Made by a program: the position numbers and the translations under genes. This document shows positions 26,689 to 35,664 of a stretch of 64,000 bases of DNA, piece after piece. Origin of the DNA: an uncultured Roseibium sp. (GTDB taxonomy: Bacteria; Pseudomonadota; Alphaproteobacteria; Rhizobiales; Stappiaceae); the NCBI RefSeq assembly GCF_963669205.1, contig NZ_OY769915.1:1276001-1340000 (forward strand), read 5' to 3'. Every line of letters starts with the position of its first letter. Position 1 is the stretch's first letter. Under the pieces are notes generated by a model. The model had not been told where the DNA came from and made no database searches. It worked only from the letters and a program-made list of their open reading frames with translations.

Positions 26689-27495
26689 TCAAAACAATCC
26701 CTGGTTCACTCGCGCGTTCAGCGCCCCGTCCTGACCGGCGCGGATCTGGCCGCCGGTTTCAACTTCGACATAGACACCCATGTCCATGTGTCCGAGTTCC
26801 TTGCGCAGGAGGTAGGGCACTTTCAGATCCCGTTCCGCCGTCACCGGGTTCACCTCCGTTGCAGCACAGCGTCTGGTGCGCGACAGGATGCGCAGCCGTA
26901 CATCGCCGAATGCCAGGACCTGTCCAACCGCATCGAGTTCGGAAAAGGGCGGCAATCCGTCGATCTCGATATTTGCGCGGAAGCGGCCCGGGTGAACTTC
27001 TGTGCCAAGACGGTCGCCAAGAGCCTTTACGGACGCCAGGTTCAACACGGAAATCGCATTCATCATCTGGGGTGACACGACCGAAACATCCGTAAAACGA
27101 TGCGGCGCCGAGGATACGAAGACGGGCGGTTCCGGGTCGCTCAGCTTCAGGACATCGTGCAGGAGGCGGGCAGCTTCGCTGCGTGTCTCCGGTTTCCTCA
27201 TGTCGAACCGGTGTGTTTCACCCTTCACATCGATCTCGAGCACTTCACCGTCCGGGCTGAAGCGTGTTTTCAGGCCTGCGAGCGCAGCCTCCTTCACCAG
27301 CACGACAAACCGTTCCTTGGGCAACGGCTCGGGGTTTTTCGGATCAAAGCCGGAATCGTAGCGCGCAAAACCGTAGAGGCGGTCGCCCGGAATGCCTTCG
27401 CCTTTTGCGAGTGTCACCGAGCCGAGCGGCTCGGCGCTCATGCCCTTGACCGGAAAACGGTTCAGGCGGGAGATCGTGACGGGAAGCTCGGTCAT
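26689..27495 (-). CDS. MOSC domain protein (molybdenum-cofactor sulfurase-like)
   Basis: A 268-residue protein with an N-terminal beta-barrel (MOSC_N, RLNRFPVKGMSAEPLGSV at about 10-27) and a C-terminal MOSC domain with the conserved cysteine in SRTRRCAATEVNP (about 216). MOSC proteins bind molybdenum cofactor and reduce N-hydroxylated compounds (YcbX, mARC) or move sulfur. The YcbX-like layout suggests detoxification of N-hydroxylated bases, but this one lacks the C-terminal ferredoxin domain of YcbX. ATG 27493-27495 is chosen; the frame opens at a TTG 24 bases earlier. Confidence 0.87.
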   Translation of the reverse strand: MTELPVTISRLNRFPVKGMSAEPLGSVTLAKGEGIPGDRLYGFARYDSGFDPKNPEPLPKERFVVLVKEAALAGLKTRFSPDGEVLEIDVKGETHRFDMRKPETRSEAARLLHDVLKLSDPEPPVFVSSAPHRFTDVSVVSPQMMNAISVLNLASVKALGDRLGTEVHPGRFRANIEIDGLPPFSELDAVGQVLAFGDVRLRILSRTRRCAATEVNPVTAERDLKVPYLLRKELGHMDMGVYVEVETGGQIRAGQDGALNARVNQGLF

Positions 27496-27666
27496 GGGCT
27501 GTCTCTGTTTCGTTGGCAAAAACGGCTAGCGGGGCCGATGGTTCGCTGCCGGCAGGTGATGCGATGCGGCATGAAACACCGGATGCATCCCGCGATCAAT
27601 TGCTCGTCCGCCTCCAGGGCGATTTGTCCCGGGCCGAAACGGCCTTGATCCGCATGTCTATGATCG

Positions 27667-27840
27667 TCAATCGAGATCCCACAGGTCATCGCCGCAGGCA
27701 TCTGTCACCCAGGCCTTCTGCCGCAAGGTCTGCAACTCGTCCGACAGGCGTCTGATCTCCTTGTCCCGCGCCTCAAGCGTTTGTTCCAGCAGCCTGATCC
27801 GCTCCGTCATCGATGCGATTTCTTCGTGCGTCACAGCCAT
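27667..27840 (-). CDS. Putative 57-residue coiled-coil protein
   Basis: A short reading frame that begins ATG GCT GTG ACG at 27840 and ends TGA at 27667. The product has a heptad-like amphipathic helix (about residues 7-42: SMTERIRLLEQTLEARDKEI and on to the second half RRLSDELQTLRQ), then an acidic tail with WVTDACGDD. It resembles SlyX-type proteins in size and heptads but lacks the PPHY tail, so I do not assign the family. The GTGAGG ribosome site is only one base from the ATG. No obvious promoter. It may be real or a fortuitous frame. Confidence 0.45.
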   Translation of the reverse strand: MAVTHEEIASMTERIRLLEQTLEARDKEIRRLSDELQTLRQKAWVTDACGDDLWDLD

Positions 27841-27941
27841 GCCTCACTACCACCCGGTTGACAAAGTGTCTTTGAACAGATGCCAGCGTGGCAACGATGC
27901 AATTCGGCCAGGCGACAGGTCAGTGACCGAACAAAGTCCGC

Positions 27942-28080
27942 GACTTGTCGTTCCGGTTTGGCGCGCATGCGTCAAGACCGGGACCCGGTATTCCTTGTGG
28001 TCGGTTACTGAAAGAAGGCGCTGACACAAGAGTTTACTGGGGTCCTGCCTTCCGCTGCGCTTCAGCCGGAATGACAAGTC
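27942..28080. repeat. Short TIR element, family B copy 1
   Basis: A 139-bp non-coding block bounded by GACTTGTCGTTCCGG (27942-27956) and CCGGAATGACAAGTC (28066-28080), inverted repeats matching at 14 of 15 bases. The interior contains TCAAGACCGGGACCCGGTAT and CTTCCGCTGCGCTTCAGCCGG. Copies occur at 40707-40839 and, inverted, at 46401-46526. The gap 27841-28161 holds nothing else I recognise. Confidence 0.8.
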
Positions 28081-28161
28081 CAGCGACAGAAGAGCACCTC
28101 ACGAACTCCAAGGTGGTTCATGCCAGACGGCGATGGTGTGTCTCTGATCTGCTCGCCTCGC

Positions 28162-29799
28162 TCATCCCGTCGGCCCGAATGTTTCGAAGTGAATGTGATC
28201 CGCCGGCACGCCGGCGGCTTCGAGTCCGTTTCGGATATCCGACAGGAACGCAGCCGGGCCGCAAAGCATGTATCTGGCCTCGTTGCCGGCATTGAGCGCG
28301 AGCAATCTTTCTGCAGTCACACGGCCCTTGCCGTCATAATCCCGGCCGGGCAGGTCGGTATCGTCCGGCTGGCTGTAGTAGGTTTTCTGCCGAAGCCGGT
28401 CATTGGCGGCGACCAGCCGGTCGACTTCCGCGCGCAGCGCGTGATCTCGGCCGTTACGGGTGCCATGCACGTACCAGACAGGCCGGTTCTGCTGCAATGC
28501 GCTTGCATGCAGCATTGACAGCATCGGTGTCAGTCCGACGCCGGCGCTGACCAGCACCAGAGGGCAGTCGTCGCAGGGAATGACGAAATCTCCCGACGGC
28601 TGGCGTGCCTTGATCAGGGCGCCGACCTGCAGGTGCTCATGCAGATGGCGCGATACCAGCCCTTGGTCCTCACGCTTGACGCTCAGCCGGTACCGCGCCG
28701 TGTCCGCGGGCGAGCCCGACAGGGAATAGCTGCGCTTTGAAGGCTCGGCCTGCCCGGGAATGCGGATCTCGACCGGCAGATGCTGACCGGGCGCGAACGG
28801 CTCCAGGGGGCGTCCGTCGGCAGCTTCAAGGTAGAACGAGGTGACGGTCGGCGTCTCCTCGACGCGCTCCGCCAGCCGCAGGGGCCGCGAGAGGTGGTCC
28901 TGTTTCGTCCAGCGCAGTCCGACCGCGCCCGGACGATCGAGGACGGTATCGATCTCCACGTCGATGACGCGCCAGGCGTCCTGGTCCTGAGCGCCCTGCG
29001 GATCCCAGTCGATCGTGGCCCGCCCGGCAAGATGCAGCAGGCCGCCCGTTTCGAAGTCGACGAACAGAAGACCGATCCGCGGGTTCGACAGGATATTGCC
29101 GATCGTATTGAAGAAGTTGTTTCCGGCGTAGTCGGGTATCCGCAGATGCGTGCGGTCCGCTACCTGCACGAACCCCGGCGCACCACCGCGATGGGACGCG
29201 TCATAGCCGTTCGACGCGGCGCCGTCGTCGCCCTTATGGCCCGATCCGATGAACAGCGTGTCGGCGGATGTGATCCGTTCGATCTGATCTTCACTGAGGG
29301 ACGTGCTGCGAACGGCCTCGACCGCCCTGGTCCCGGGAGCCCGTGTCCATGCGCGCTCGTGGATGTATTGCGGGCAGTTGCCGAAGGTCTGGTGGACATC
29401 GATGGTATATCCACCCGAACCTGTGCTCACTCGTCCGCTGAAGCGGTTGCGTCGGCGCGTGGCAAGCTCGATGCCCAGAACGCCGATATCGGACCCTTCC
29501 CGGAAGGCTTCGGCAAGCGGATCGCTGGCTTCAAGTTCGGTTGCCAGCGTGATCCGGCGCGGATCGGGAGACGCCGCGAACCCTTCCGGGCCGTCGACGA
29601 TGGTGATCCATGTGCGCCCGTCGCCATCACCGCCGGCAACCACCAGGAAAGGCTGAGACGTGTGGAACAGGCGATGCTGCTCGGGCAGGTAATCGCGGAT
29701 GAAGCCGCCGGCCCATTTCGCGACGTCGCCGACACCGGCGCGTGCCTGGGCTTCCAGTTCTCCGGAATGAAACGGGTTGTTCGCGGGTGACGTCAGCAT
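28162..29799 (-). CDS. PNPOx-like plus ferredoxin-reductase-like oxidoreductase fusion
   Basis: A 545-residue two-module oxidoreductase. The N-terminal half (about 50-270) is a pyridoxamine-phosphate-oxidase-like flavin domain with DIGVLGIELATRRRNR and GLLFVDFETGGLLHLAGRA. The C-terminal half is a ferredoxin-NADP reductase module with the FAD motif RSYSLSG (about 361-367) and NAD motif SAGVGLTPMLSML (about 427-439), ending in FETFGP. The 2Fe-2S domain common at the end of this fusion is absent. Such fusions often act in reductive detoxification; substrate unknown. ATG 29799 is preceded by AAGGAAC. It is the last gene of a DUF1348-GST-oxidoreductase run controlled from the divergent LysR region. 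Confidence 0.85.
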   Translation of the reverse strand: MLTSPANNPFHSGELEAQARAGVGDVAKWAGGFIRDYLPEQHRLFHTSQPFLVVAGGDGDGRTWITIVDGPEGFAASPDPRRITLATELEASDPLAEAFREGSDIGVLGIELATRRRNRFSGRVSTGSGGYTIDVHQTFGNCPQYIHERAWTRAPGTRAVEAVRSTSLSEDQIERITSADTLFIGSGHKGDDGAASNGYDASHRGGAPGFVQVADRTHLRIPDYAGNNFFNTIGNILSNPRIGLLFVDFETGGLLHLAGRATIDWDPQGAQDQDAWRVIDVEIDTVLDRPGAVGLRWTKQDHLSRPLRLAERVEETPTVTSFYLEAADGRPLEPFAPGQHLPVEIRIPGQAEPSKRSYSLSGSPADTARYRLSVKREDQGLVSRHLHEHLQVGALIKARQPSGDFVIPCDDCPLVLVSAGVGLTPMLSMLHASALQQNRPVWYVHGTRNGRDHALRAEVDRLVAANDRLRQKTYYSQPDDTDLPGRDYDGKGRVTAERLLALNAGNEARYMLCGPAAFLSDIRNGLEAAGVPADHIHFETFGPTG

Positions 29800-29883
29800 C
29801 TTGGTGTTCCTTGTCAAATGAGAGGGGCCTCGCCGGCCAGGATGTCCGCCCGGCGCGCGCCGTCTTGCCCTAGAGTCCGTACC

Positions 29884-30510
29884 CTAGACGAGTTCCGGGA
29901 TCGGCGATTTTGCCATGCCCACGAAGCCGGTCTGGTTTTCGACCCGTTCAAGCCAGGCACGGAGGTTCGGATAGGGCGCCAGGTCGACACCGCCCTCCGG
30001 TGCGTGGGCGATGTAGCTGTAGCCTGCGACATCGGCGACGGTGATCTTGCCCGTTGCAAGCCAGTCGCGATCGGCAAGATGCGCTTCCATGACCTCGAAG
30101 AGGTCATGCGCCTTCTTCACCGCGGCCTGATGATCGAGCGGCACGTTGAAGACCTTCACCAGGCGCGCCGCGCACGGGCCTGCATAGATATTGTCGGCGG
30201 CAACGCTCAGCCAGCGCTGCACCTCGGCTGCTTCCTTGGGGTCATCAGGCAGCCAGTCCGATCCCTTGGCATAGGTCTGCACCAGGTAGATGAGGATGGC
30301 ATTGCTGTCGGCAAGCGTGTAGCCGCCATCATCAATCGCCGGCACGAGGCCGAAGGGGCTGATTTTCAGGAAGTCGGGTGCCTTGTGCGCTCCGTTCGCC
30401 ATGTCGAGATCGATCGCCTCGTAGGGAAGGCCGAGCAGGGACAGCATCAGTTCAACCCGGTGGCAGTGGCCGGACTTGGCATTTCTGTAGAGCTTGATTG
30501 GTGTGGTCAT
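29884..30510 (-). CDS. Glutathione S-transferase
   Basis: A 208-residue GST with an N-terminal glutathione domain: YRNAKSGHCHRVELMLS (about 7-23), SPFGLVPAIDDGG and LADSNAILIYL. The C-terminal helical domain has DWLATGKITVADVAGYSYIAH and PNLRAWLERVENQTGF. ATG 30508-30510 has an AAGGAA site. It lies in a same-strand cluster between the DUF1348 gene (31 bases away) and the PNPOx/reductase gene (84 bases away), which suggests a shared substrate. Catalytic serine candidates are S14 or nearby. Confidence 0.9.
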   Translation of the reverse strand: MTTPIKLYRNAKSGHCHRVELMLSLLGLPYEAIDLDMANGAHKAPDFLKISPFGLVPAIDDGGYTLADSNAILIYLVQTYAKGSDWLPDDPKEAAEVQRWLSVAADNIYAGPCAARLVKVFNVPLDHQAAVKKAHDLFEVMEAHLADRDWLATGKITVADVAGYSYIAHAPEGGVDLAPYPNLRAWLERVENQTGFVGMAKSPIPELV

Positions 30511-30541
30511 GGGATTGTCTTTCCTTGCTGGATTGGAGGGT

Positions 30542-31018
30542 TCAGAAGCCGAAATCACTCAGGCCCGGGTGATCGTCCGGACGCCGGCCGAGCGGCCAGC
30601 GGAATTTCCGTTCGTCTTCCCGGATAGGTTTCTCGTTGATGCTGGCATGGCGGTGGGCCATGAAGCCGTTCGCGTCGAACTCCCAGTTCTCGTTGCCATA
30701 GGCACGGAACCAGTTGCCGCTGTCGTCGTGATATTCATAGGCATAGCGCACCGCGATGCGGTTGCCGGTGAAGGCCCAGAGTTCCTTGATGAGCCGGTAG
30801 TCGAGTTCCTTGTCCCACTTGCGGGTGAGAAAATCCTCGATCTCCTGCCGGCCGCGCGGAAACTCCGCCCTGTTTCGCCATACGCTGTCGGGCGTATAGG
30901 CGAGCGCCACCTTGGCCGGATCGCGGGAGTTCCAGCCGTCTTCGGCAAGACGGACCTTCTGACGTGCCGTCTCTTCCGTGAAAGGCGGCAGGGGGTGACG
31001 GGGGGCTTCATCTGTCAT
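30542..31018 (-). CDS. DUF1348 (NTF2-like) protein
   Basis: A 158-residue protein of the DUF1348 family, which has a SnoaL/NTF2-like fold. Matching patterns are WNSRDPAKVALAYTPDSVWRNR, FLTRKWDKELDYRLIKELW, AVRYAYEYHDDSGNWFRAYGNENWEF and INEKPI near the end. No enzymatic function is established for the family. ATG 31018 (MTDEAPRH) is chosen because homologues start near there; the frame opens at 31081. It is first in the cluster facing the LysR gene. Confidence 0.85.
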   Translation of the reverse strand: MTDEAPRHPLPPFTEETARQKVRLAEDGWNSRDPAKVALAYTPDSVWRNRAEFPRGRQEIEDFLTRKWDKELDYRLIKELWAFTGNRIAVRYAYEYHDDSGNWFRAYGNENWEFDANGFMAHRHASINEKPIREDERKFRWPLGRRPDDHPGLSDFGF

Positions 31019-31119
31019 GCGGTCATCCAAACTGTCTGGGCCGAAACCCGGTGTCATTCGATGAGCCACATGTAGCGTCACTGCCGTCTTGAAAGAATAA
31101 TGGAATTATGAAAGGTATT

Positions 31120-31136
31120 ATTTCAGTATCTGAAAT
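31120..31136. promoter_or_regulatory. LysR-type palindrome ATTTCAG-TAT-CTGAAAT
   Basis: A perfect 7-3-7 palindrome at 31120-31136 that contains TTCAG...CTGAA, with T-N11-A spacing. It lies 14 bases before the LysR start and about 100 bases before the DUF1348 start, so it is a candidate operator for both directions. Confidence 0.65.
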
Positions 31137-31150
31137 GAATGGAGGTCAGC

Positions 31151-32047
31151 TTGGACAGACTGCAGGCGATGGAAGTGTTCGTGGCCGTTGCCGAAGCGGA
31201 GAGTTTTGCCGGAGGCGCGCGGCAAATGAACATCAGCGCGCCCTCGGCCACGCGTGCGGTCAATGAGCTGGAGGAGCGCCTCGGGGCGCGCCTGTTCACG
31301 CGCACCACGCGCGTGGTGCGGCTCACGGATGTCGGCCGGACCTACCTGGAAGAGGTGCGCGGCATTCTGGCGGACCTGAGCGCGGCGAACGAGGCCGTCT
31401 CGGGTGCGGTCGGACGGCCAAGGGGTTACCTGCGGGTGACGTCACCGGTTGAGTTCGGACGTATCTATGTGGCACCGATTGTCGCGGAATATCTCGACCT
31501 GTTTCCCGGTGTCTCGGCGAGCATGCTGATGGTCGACCGGATCGTGAGCCTGGCCGAGGAAGGTCTGGATGTCGGCGTGCGGATCGGCCCGCTCTCGGCA
31601 TCGGGCCTCATGGCGGTCAAGGTCGGCACCGTGCGCCGCGTGGTTTGCGGATCGCCGGACTATTTCAGGGAACATGGCGTGCCGCGGTCACCTGAGGACG
31701 TGACGGGTCACAAGATTGTCGCCGCCGCCACGGTCACGCCGAGCAACGAGTGGCGTTTCGGCAAGGCGCAGGACAGGGTCGTCAAGGTCTATCCGAGGCT
31801 GTCCGTAACCAGTGTCGCAACCGCGACCTCATTGGCACGGTCGGGCTGGGGGCTGACACGGGCGCTATCCTATCAGGTCGGGCCGGACCTGCAGTCCGGC
31901 ACGCTGCAGGCTGTGCTTGAGGAATATGAGCCGGAGCCCTTGCCGGTTCATCTCGTGCACTACGAGGGACGGCGCGTTTCCGTGAAGGTGCGCAGTTTCC
32001 TGGACCTGGCGCGGGACCGGTTCCGGCAGTCGACGGTGCTGAACTGA
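31151..32047 (+). CDS. LysR-family regulator (CrgA-like), divergent from DUF1348-GST cluster
   Basis: A 298-residue LysR regulator. I chose TTG 31151 (MDRLQAMEVFVAVAE) because GGAGG at 31141-31145 is correctly spaced, while ATG 31139 has no site of its own. The winged helix continues with INISAPSATRAVNELEERLG-like sequence (NISAPSATRAVNELEERLG, about 27-45), followed by the periplasmic-binding-protein-like effector domain with PRGYLRVTSPVEFGR. It belongs to the subgroup that commonly controls an adjacent divergent operon. A palindrome in the shared gap supports this. Confidence 0.9.
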   Translation: MDRLQAMEVFVAVAEAESFAGGARQMNISAPSATRAVNELEERLGARLFTRTTRVVRLTDVGRTYLEEVRGILADLSAANEAVSGAVGRPRGYLRVTSPVEFGRIYVAPIVAEYLDLFPGVSASMLMVDRIVSLAEEGLDVGVRIGPLSASGLMAVKVGTVRRVVCGSPDYFREHGVPRSPEDVTGHKIVAAATVTPSNEWRFGKAQDRVVKVYPRLSVTSVATATSLARSGWGLTRALSYQVGPDLQSGTLQAVLEEYEPEPLPVHLVHYEGRRVSVKVRSFLDLARDRFRQSTVLN

Positions 32048-32071
32048 ACGCTGTCAGGCGGTCCGGCGGCC

Positions 32072-33040
32072 TTACCCGCCAACCTTCTGCTTCAGGGGCG
32101 CAAAAAGCGGGTTGTCCCGGGAGAAGACATAGTCCAGCGTTTCGACCGTGACCGTGTCCGCACCTTCCTCGATCAGGAGCTTGGCACATTCCGCCACCGA
32201 GTCACTTGGGCACAGCACGTTGACCCGGTTGGGGCTGTCGCTCTCCGAAAACCTCTGGATCGCACCGACCCTGCTGACCGAGCGCAGCGCCTGGGTCCGG
32301 TCATCGACCACTGCCTTGACCAGCTTGACGTTCCTGGCCGCCTCTTCCGCCGCCACCCGGTCAAGGATGGATCGAGCGCCGTCAAGCGCGGTCTCCGTCC
32401 AGTCCGCGTTCAGCGACGCAACGAGATTGGCCTGGCTTTTCAGCATCACGCCATCGGCGAGGATTTTCAGATTATTGGCGTGGAGGGTCGATCCCGTCGT
32501 GGTGATGTCGACGATGAGTTCGGCGGCACCGGCAGCGGGAGCGCCTTCCGTTGCCCCGGCGCTTTCGACGATCCGGTAGTCGGCGATCCCGTGGCGGGCA
32601 AAGAAGCTCCGCGTGAGATTGACGTATTTCGTGGCAACGCGCAGGCGGCGGCCGTGGCGGCCGCGAAAGTCGGAAGCGACATCACCGAGATCGGACATCG
32701 TTTCCACGTCGATCCAGGCTTTCGGAACCGCGACAACGACATCGGCCGGGCCGAAACCGAGCGGCGTGACGACATGAACCGTTGCGGCCGGGTCGGCGAT
32801 ATTTTCCTCGACCAGATCAAGGCCGGTGACGCCGAAATGAACCGAGCCTTCGGCAAGCTCCCGCGCGATTTCCGATGCAGACAGGAAAGCGATTTCGACG
32901 CTGGGCAATCCCTTGATCGCCCCGCGGTAGTTTCTGGCGCCGCCCGGCTGGAGAACCTGCAATCCCGCCCGCCCGAAGAAGGCGTGGGTGTTTTCCTGGA
33001 GGCGGCCCTTGGAGGGAATGGCGACGATCAGCTTGCTCAT
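32072..33040 (-). CDS. hisG: ATP phosphoribosyltransferase HisG
   Basis: A 322-residue enzyme that joins ATP and PRPP, the committed step of histidine synthesis. Matching motifs are AIPSKGRLQENTHAFF (about 8-23), VTGLDLVEEN (about 71), VATKYVNLTRSFF (about 135) and the PRPP loop ELIVDITTTGSTLHANNL (about 172-189). It is longer than the short-form HisG (about 215-230 residues), yet a HisZ partner is encoded next to it. Residues after about 220 give the extra length. Its ATG overlaps the hisZ stop as ATGA, so translation is coupled. Confidence 0.93.
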   Translation of the reverse strand: MSKLIVAIPSKGRLQENTHAFFGRAGLQVLQPGGARNYRGAIKGLPSVEIAFLSASEIARELAEGSVHFGVTGLDLVEENIADPAATVHVVTPLGFGPADVVVAVPKAWIDVETMSDLGDVASDFRGRHGRRLRVATKYVNLTRSFFARHGIADYRIVESAGATEGAPAAGAAELIVDITTTGSTLHANNLKILADGVMLKSQANLVASLNADWTETALDGARSILDRVAAEEAARNVKLVKAVVDDRTQALRSVSRVGAIQRFSESDSPNRVNVLCPSDSVAECAKLLIEEGADTVTVETLDYVFSRDNPLFAPLKQKVGG

Positions 33041-34194
33041 GAGTCGGTCCCGGTATTCGCGGCGATGCGGTCAAGCCACATGGAGAACCCTGTGCCCGGC
33101 ACGTTTGCACCGGCGCCCAGAAGCGTGAGCAACCTGTCATAGCGCCCGCCACCAACCAACGGTCCGGTGGTCCCGCCTGAGGCGGCGTGAATCTCGAAGA
33201 CAAAGCCCGAGTAGTAGTCGAGGCGCCGCCCGAACTCGGCGGCAAATGACAGGCTGGCGGGCTCAATACCATTGGCTTCCAGCGCGGCGAGACGTCGTTC
33301 GAAGGCCGCGATCGGGGCCACAAGGTCAAGACCATGGGCGGAGCTGAAGGTTTGCAGGGACGCAACCGACCCGGCCCCGTCCGCTTTCAGCGCGAGATAG
33401 GCGCGCAGCGATGCCGCCGCCTTTTCATGGCCCCGGCCGGCACTGGTCAGCGCCGCCTGTTCAAGGAACCGGTCGGCGATTTCACTCGGTGTCCGCCCGC
33501 CGACAGCGGAAATGCCCGCGATGGACAGGAGGTCCTCGACAACGGCATGCGCCGCTTCGGGATCCGCGCCTTCGAGCGCGGAAAGGAACCCGAGCCGGAC
33601 AGCGCGGTCGTCGTCATCGGTGCTGTTTGCTCCGGCCATGCGATCGATCGCTGCCATAAGCTTGTCGGTTTCCCCGAAGAGATCGCGCAGCCGCCGCTGC
33701 CAGACGCTCGGCAGGCCCAGGCCTTTGAGAACGGCTGCGAACAGGGTCTCATCACCGATCCGGATATGCGTGTTCGCGACACCGAAGGCATCCAGCGCGC
33801 GTGCGGAAAGCGCGAGCAGATCCGCGTCCGCCTGCGCAATATCCGTGCGTCCGAGGCTTTCCGCACCCAGTTGGGGTATCTCGCCGAGCCCGTCCGGGCG
33901 CTGGCGGAAAACCGGCCCGTTATAGCAATAGGCCGCCGGGAGGTTTGACGTTCCGGAAGAGACATGATGGCGGCACACCGGAATGGTGAAGTCCGGACGC
34001 AGGCAAAGATCCGTGCCATCGCTGCCCTGGGTCAGGAAGAGACGCCGCCGGATATCTTCACCCGTCAGGTCAAGAAAGACATCTGAAGGCTGCAGAATGG
34101 GCGGATTGACGAGTGTATGTCCCGCATCCTTGAAAAGCGTCAGAACCGCTTCGATCCTGACCGGGTCCAGCCCGGGTGTCTGAGACGCCGTCAT
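33037..34194 (-). CDS. hisZ: ATP phosphoribosyltransferase regulatory subunit HisZ
   Basis: A 385-residue histidyl-tRNA-synthetase paralogue without tRNA charging, which activates and gives histidine feedback to HisG. Class II-like motifs seen are DLCLRPDFTIPVCRHH (about 62-77), RRLDYYSGFVFEIH (about 325-338) and LVGGGRYDRLL (about 347-357). The anticodon-binding domain of HisS is missing, as expected. It starts 3 bases after the hisS stop and overlaps hisG by 4 bases, forming hisS-hisZ-hisG. Confidence 0.93.
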   Translation of the reverse strand: MTASQTPGLDPVRIEAVLTLFKDAGHTLVNPPILQPSDVFLDLTGEDIRRRLFLTQGSDGTDLCLRPDFTIPVCRHHVSSGTSNLPAAYCYNGPVFRQRPDGLGEIPQLGAESLGRTDIAQADADLLALSARALDAFGVANTHIRIGDETLFAAVLKGLGLPSVWQRRLRDLFGETDKLMAAIDRMAGANSTDDDDRAVRLGFLSALEGADPEAAHAVVEDLLSIAGISAVGGRTPSEIADRFLEQAALTSAGRGHEKAAASLRAYLALKADGAGSVASLQTFSSAHGLDLVAPIAAFERRLAALEANGIEPASLSFAAEFGRRLDYYSGFVFEIHAASGGTTGPLVGGGRYDRLLTLLGAGANVPGTGFSMWLDRIAANTGTDS

Positions 34195-34197
34195 GTT

Positions 34198-35664
34198 TCA
34201 GCCCTCGCTTTGGCGCCTGCGGTCGTCAGCCTGACCGTCCAGGATGCCGCGCACGGTCTCGATCAGGTCCGTTTCCCCGATCGTGATCTGTGCCGGACGG
34301 CTTTCGCGCCAGGTGATGTTGTCGGTGATTTCGGCAGACAGGCGTTTGCCCTCGATCAGGTCCTTGACCTGGAGTTCACCTGCCTCGCGCTCATCCGACC
34401 CCTGAATGATGGCGACCGGACAGTTGCGCCGGTCGGCATATTTCAGCTGGTTGCCGAACTTTTTCCAGTTGCCCTGGTACATTTCCGCGCGGATCCCGGC
34501 GCTGCGCAAGTCCTGAACCATCTTCTGGTAGCGTCCGAGCGCATCGACATCCCCGTCCATCACCGTGACCAGAACCGGTGCGACAACGTCCGACGTGCCG
34601 AGCTTGCCGAGGTTCTTCAGGGCCGTCATCAGCCGCGAGACGCCGATCGAGAAACCCGTCGCAGGAACATCTCGTCCGGTAAAACGCTTGACCAGACCGT
34701 CATAGCGTCCGCCGCCACCCACGGACCCGAACTGGACGACCTCGCCCTTTTCGTTGGTGACGTCGAAGAGCAGTTCGGCCTCGTAGACGGGCCCTGTGTA
34801 GTATTCGAGGCCGCGCACCACGGAAGGGTCGATCTTGATCCGGTCGTCGCCATATCCGCAGGCCTCGAACATGGCCGCCATCGTGTTCAGTTCCGTGATG
34901 CCCTCGTTTTCCAGCGATCCGGTGCCGGAAACGAAGTCCGCGATCGTGTCGATGGCGGACGTGTCGAGACCCGCACCCTTGGTGAAGTCGCCGCTATCAT
35001 CCTTGCGGCCCTCGCCGAGCAGGAGACGGACACCTTCAATTCCGAACTTGTCGAGCTTGTCGATCGCGCGCAACACTGTCAGTCGGCGCTCGTCATTTTC
35101 CGCGCCGCCAAGGCCGATACTTTCCAGCACACCGTCGAGAACCTTCCGGTTGTTGACCCGGATGACATACTGGCCGCGCTGAATGCCGAGGGCTTCCATC
35201 GTATCGGCCATCATCATGCACATTTCCGCATCCGCCTGAACACCGGGTGCGCCGACCGTGTCGGCATCGAACTGCATGAACTGCCGGAACCGGCCCGGTC
35301 CGGGCTTCTCGTTCCGGAACACCCAGCCGGCGCGGTAGGTGCGGTAGGGCAGCTGGATTTCGTTGATGTTTTCCGAGACATGACGGGCAAGTGGTGCGGT
35401 CAGATCGTAGCGCAGGCTCATCCATTGCTCGTCATCGTCCTGCACGGAGAACACCCCGGCATTCGGCCGGTCGGTGTCCGGCAGGAACTTGCCGAGGCAG
35501 TCGGTATATTCGAAGGCGGGCGTTTCGACCGGGTCGAAGCCGTATTGCTCGTAGACCGCGCGGATCTTGCCGATCATTTCATCCGTTGCCCGGATGTCGT
35601 CGGCAGAGCGGTCGACAAAGCCCCGCGGCAGGCGGGCCTTCAGTTTGTTCGGTTTTTTGGCCAT
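34198..35664 (-). CDS. hisS: Histidyl-tRNA synthetase
   Basis: A 488-residue class II synthetase that charges tRNA-His. The alphaproteobacterial form is recognisable from the motif 2 region YRAGWVFRNEKPGPGRFRQF (about 110-129), the histidine motif VVRGLEYYTGPVYEAE and motif 3 GFSIGVSRL (about 341-349). A C-terminal anticodon-binding domain follows (VAPVLVTVMDGD). It is first in the hisS-hisZ-hisG operon. No leader peptide or T-box was recognised upstream. Confidence 0.95.
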   Translation of the reverse strand: MAKKPNKLKARLPRGFVDRSADDIRATDEMIGKIRAVYEQYGFDPVETPAFEYTDCLGKFLPDTDRPNAGVFSVQDDDEQWMSLRYDLTAPLARHVSENINEIQLPYRTYRAGWVFRNEKPGPGRFRQFMQFDADTVGAPGVQADAEMCMMMADTMEALGIQRGQYVIRVNNRKVLDGVLESIGLGGAENDERRLTVLRAIDKLDKFGIEGVRLLLGEGRKDDSGDFTKGAGLDTSAIDTIADFVSGTGSLENEGITELNTMAAMFEACGYGDDRIKIDPSVVRGLEYYTGPVYEAELLFDVTNEKGEVVQFGSVGGGGRYDGLVKRFTGRDVPATGFSIGVSRLMTALKNLGKLGTSDVVAPVLVTVMDGDVDALGRYQKMVQDLRSAGIRAEMYQGNWKKFGNQLKYADRRNCPVAIIQGSDEREAGELQVKDLIEGKRLSAEITDNITWRESRPAQITIGETDLIETVRGILDGQADDRRRQSEG

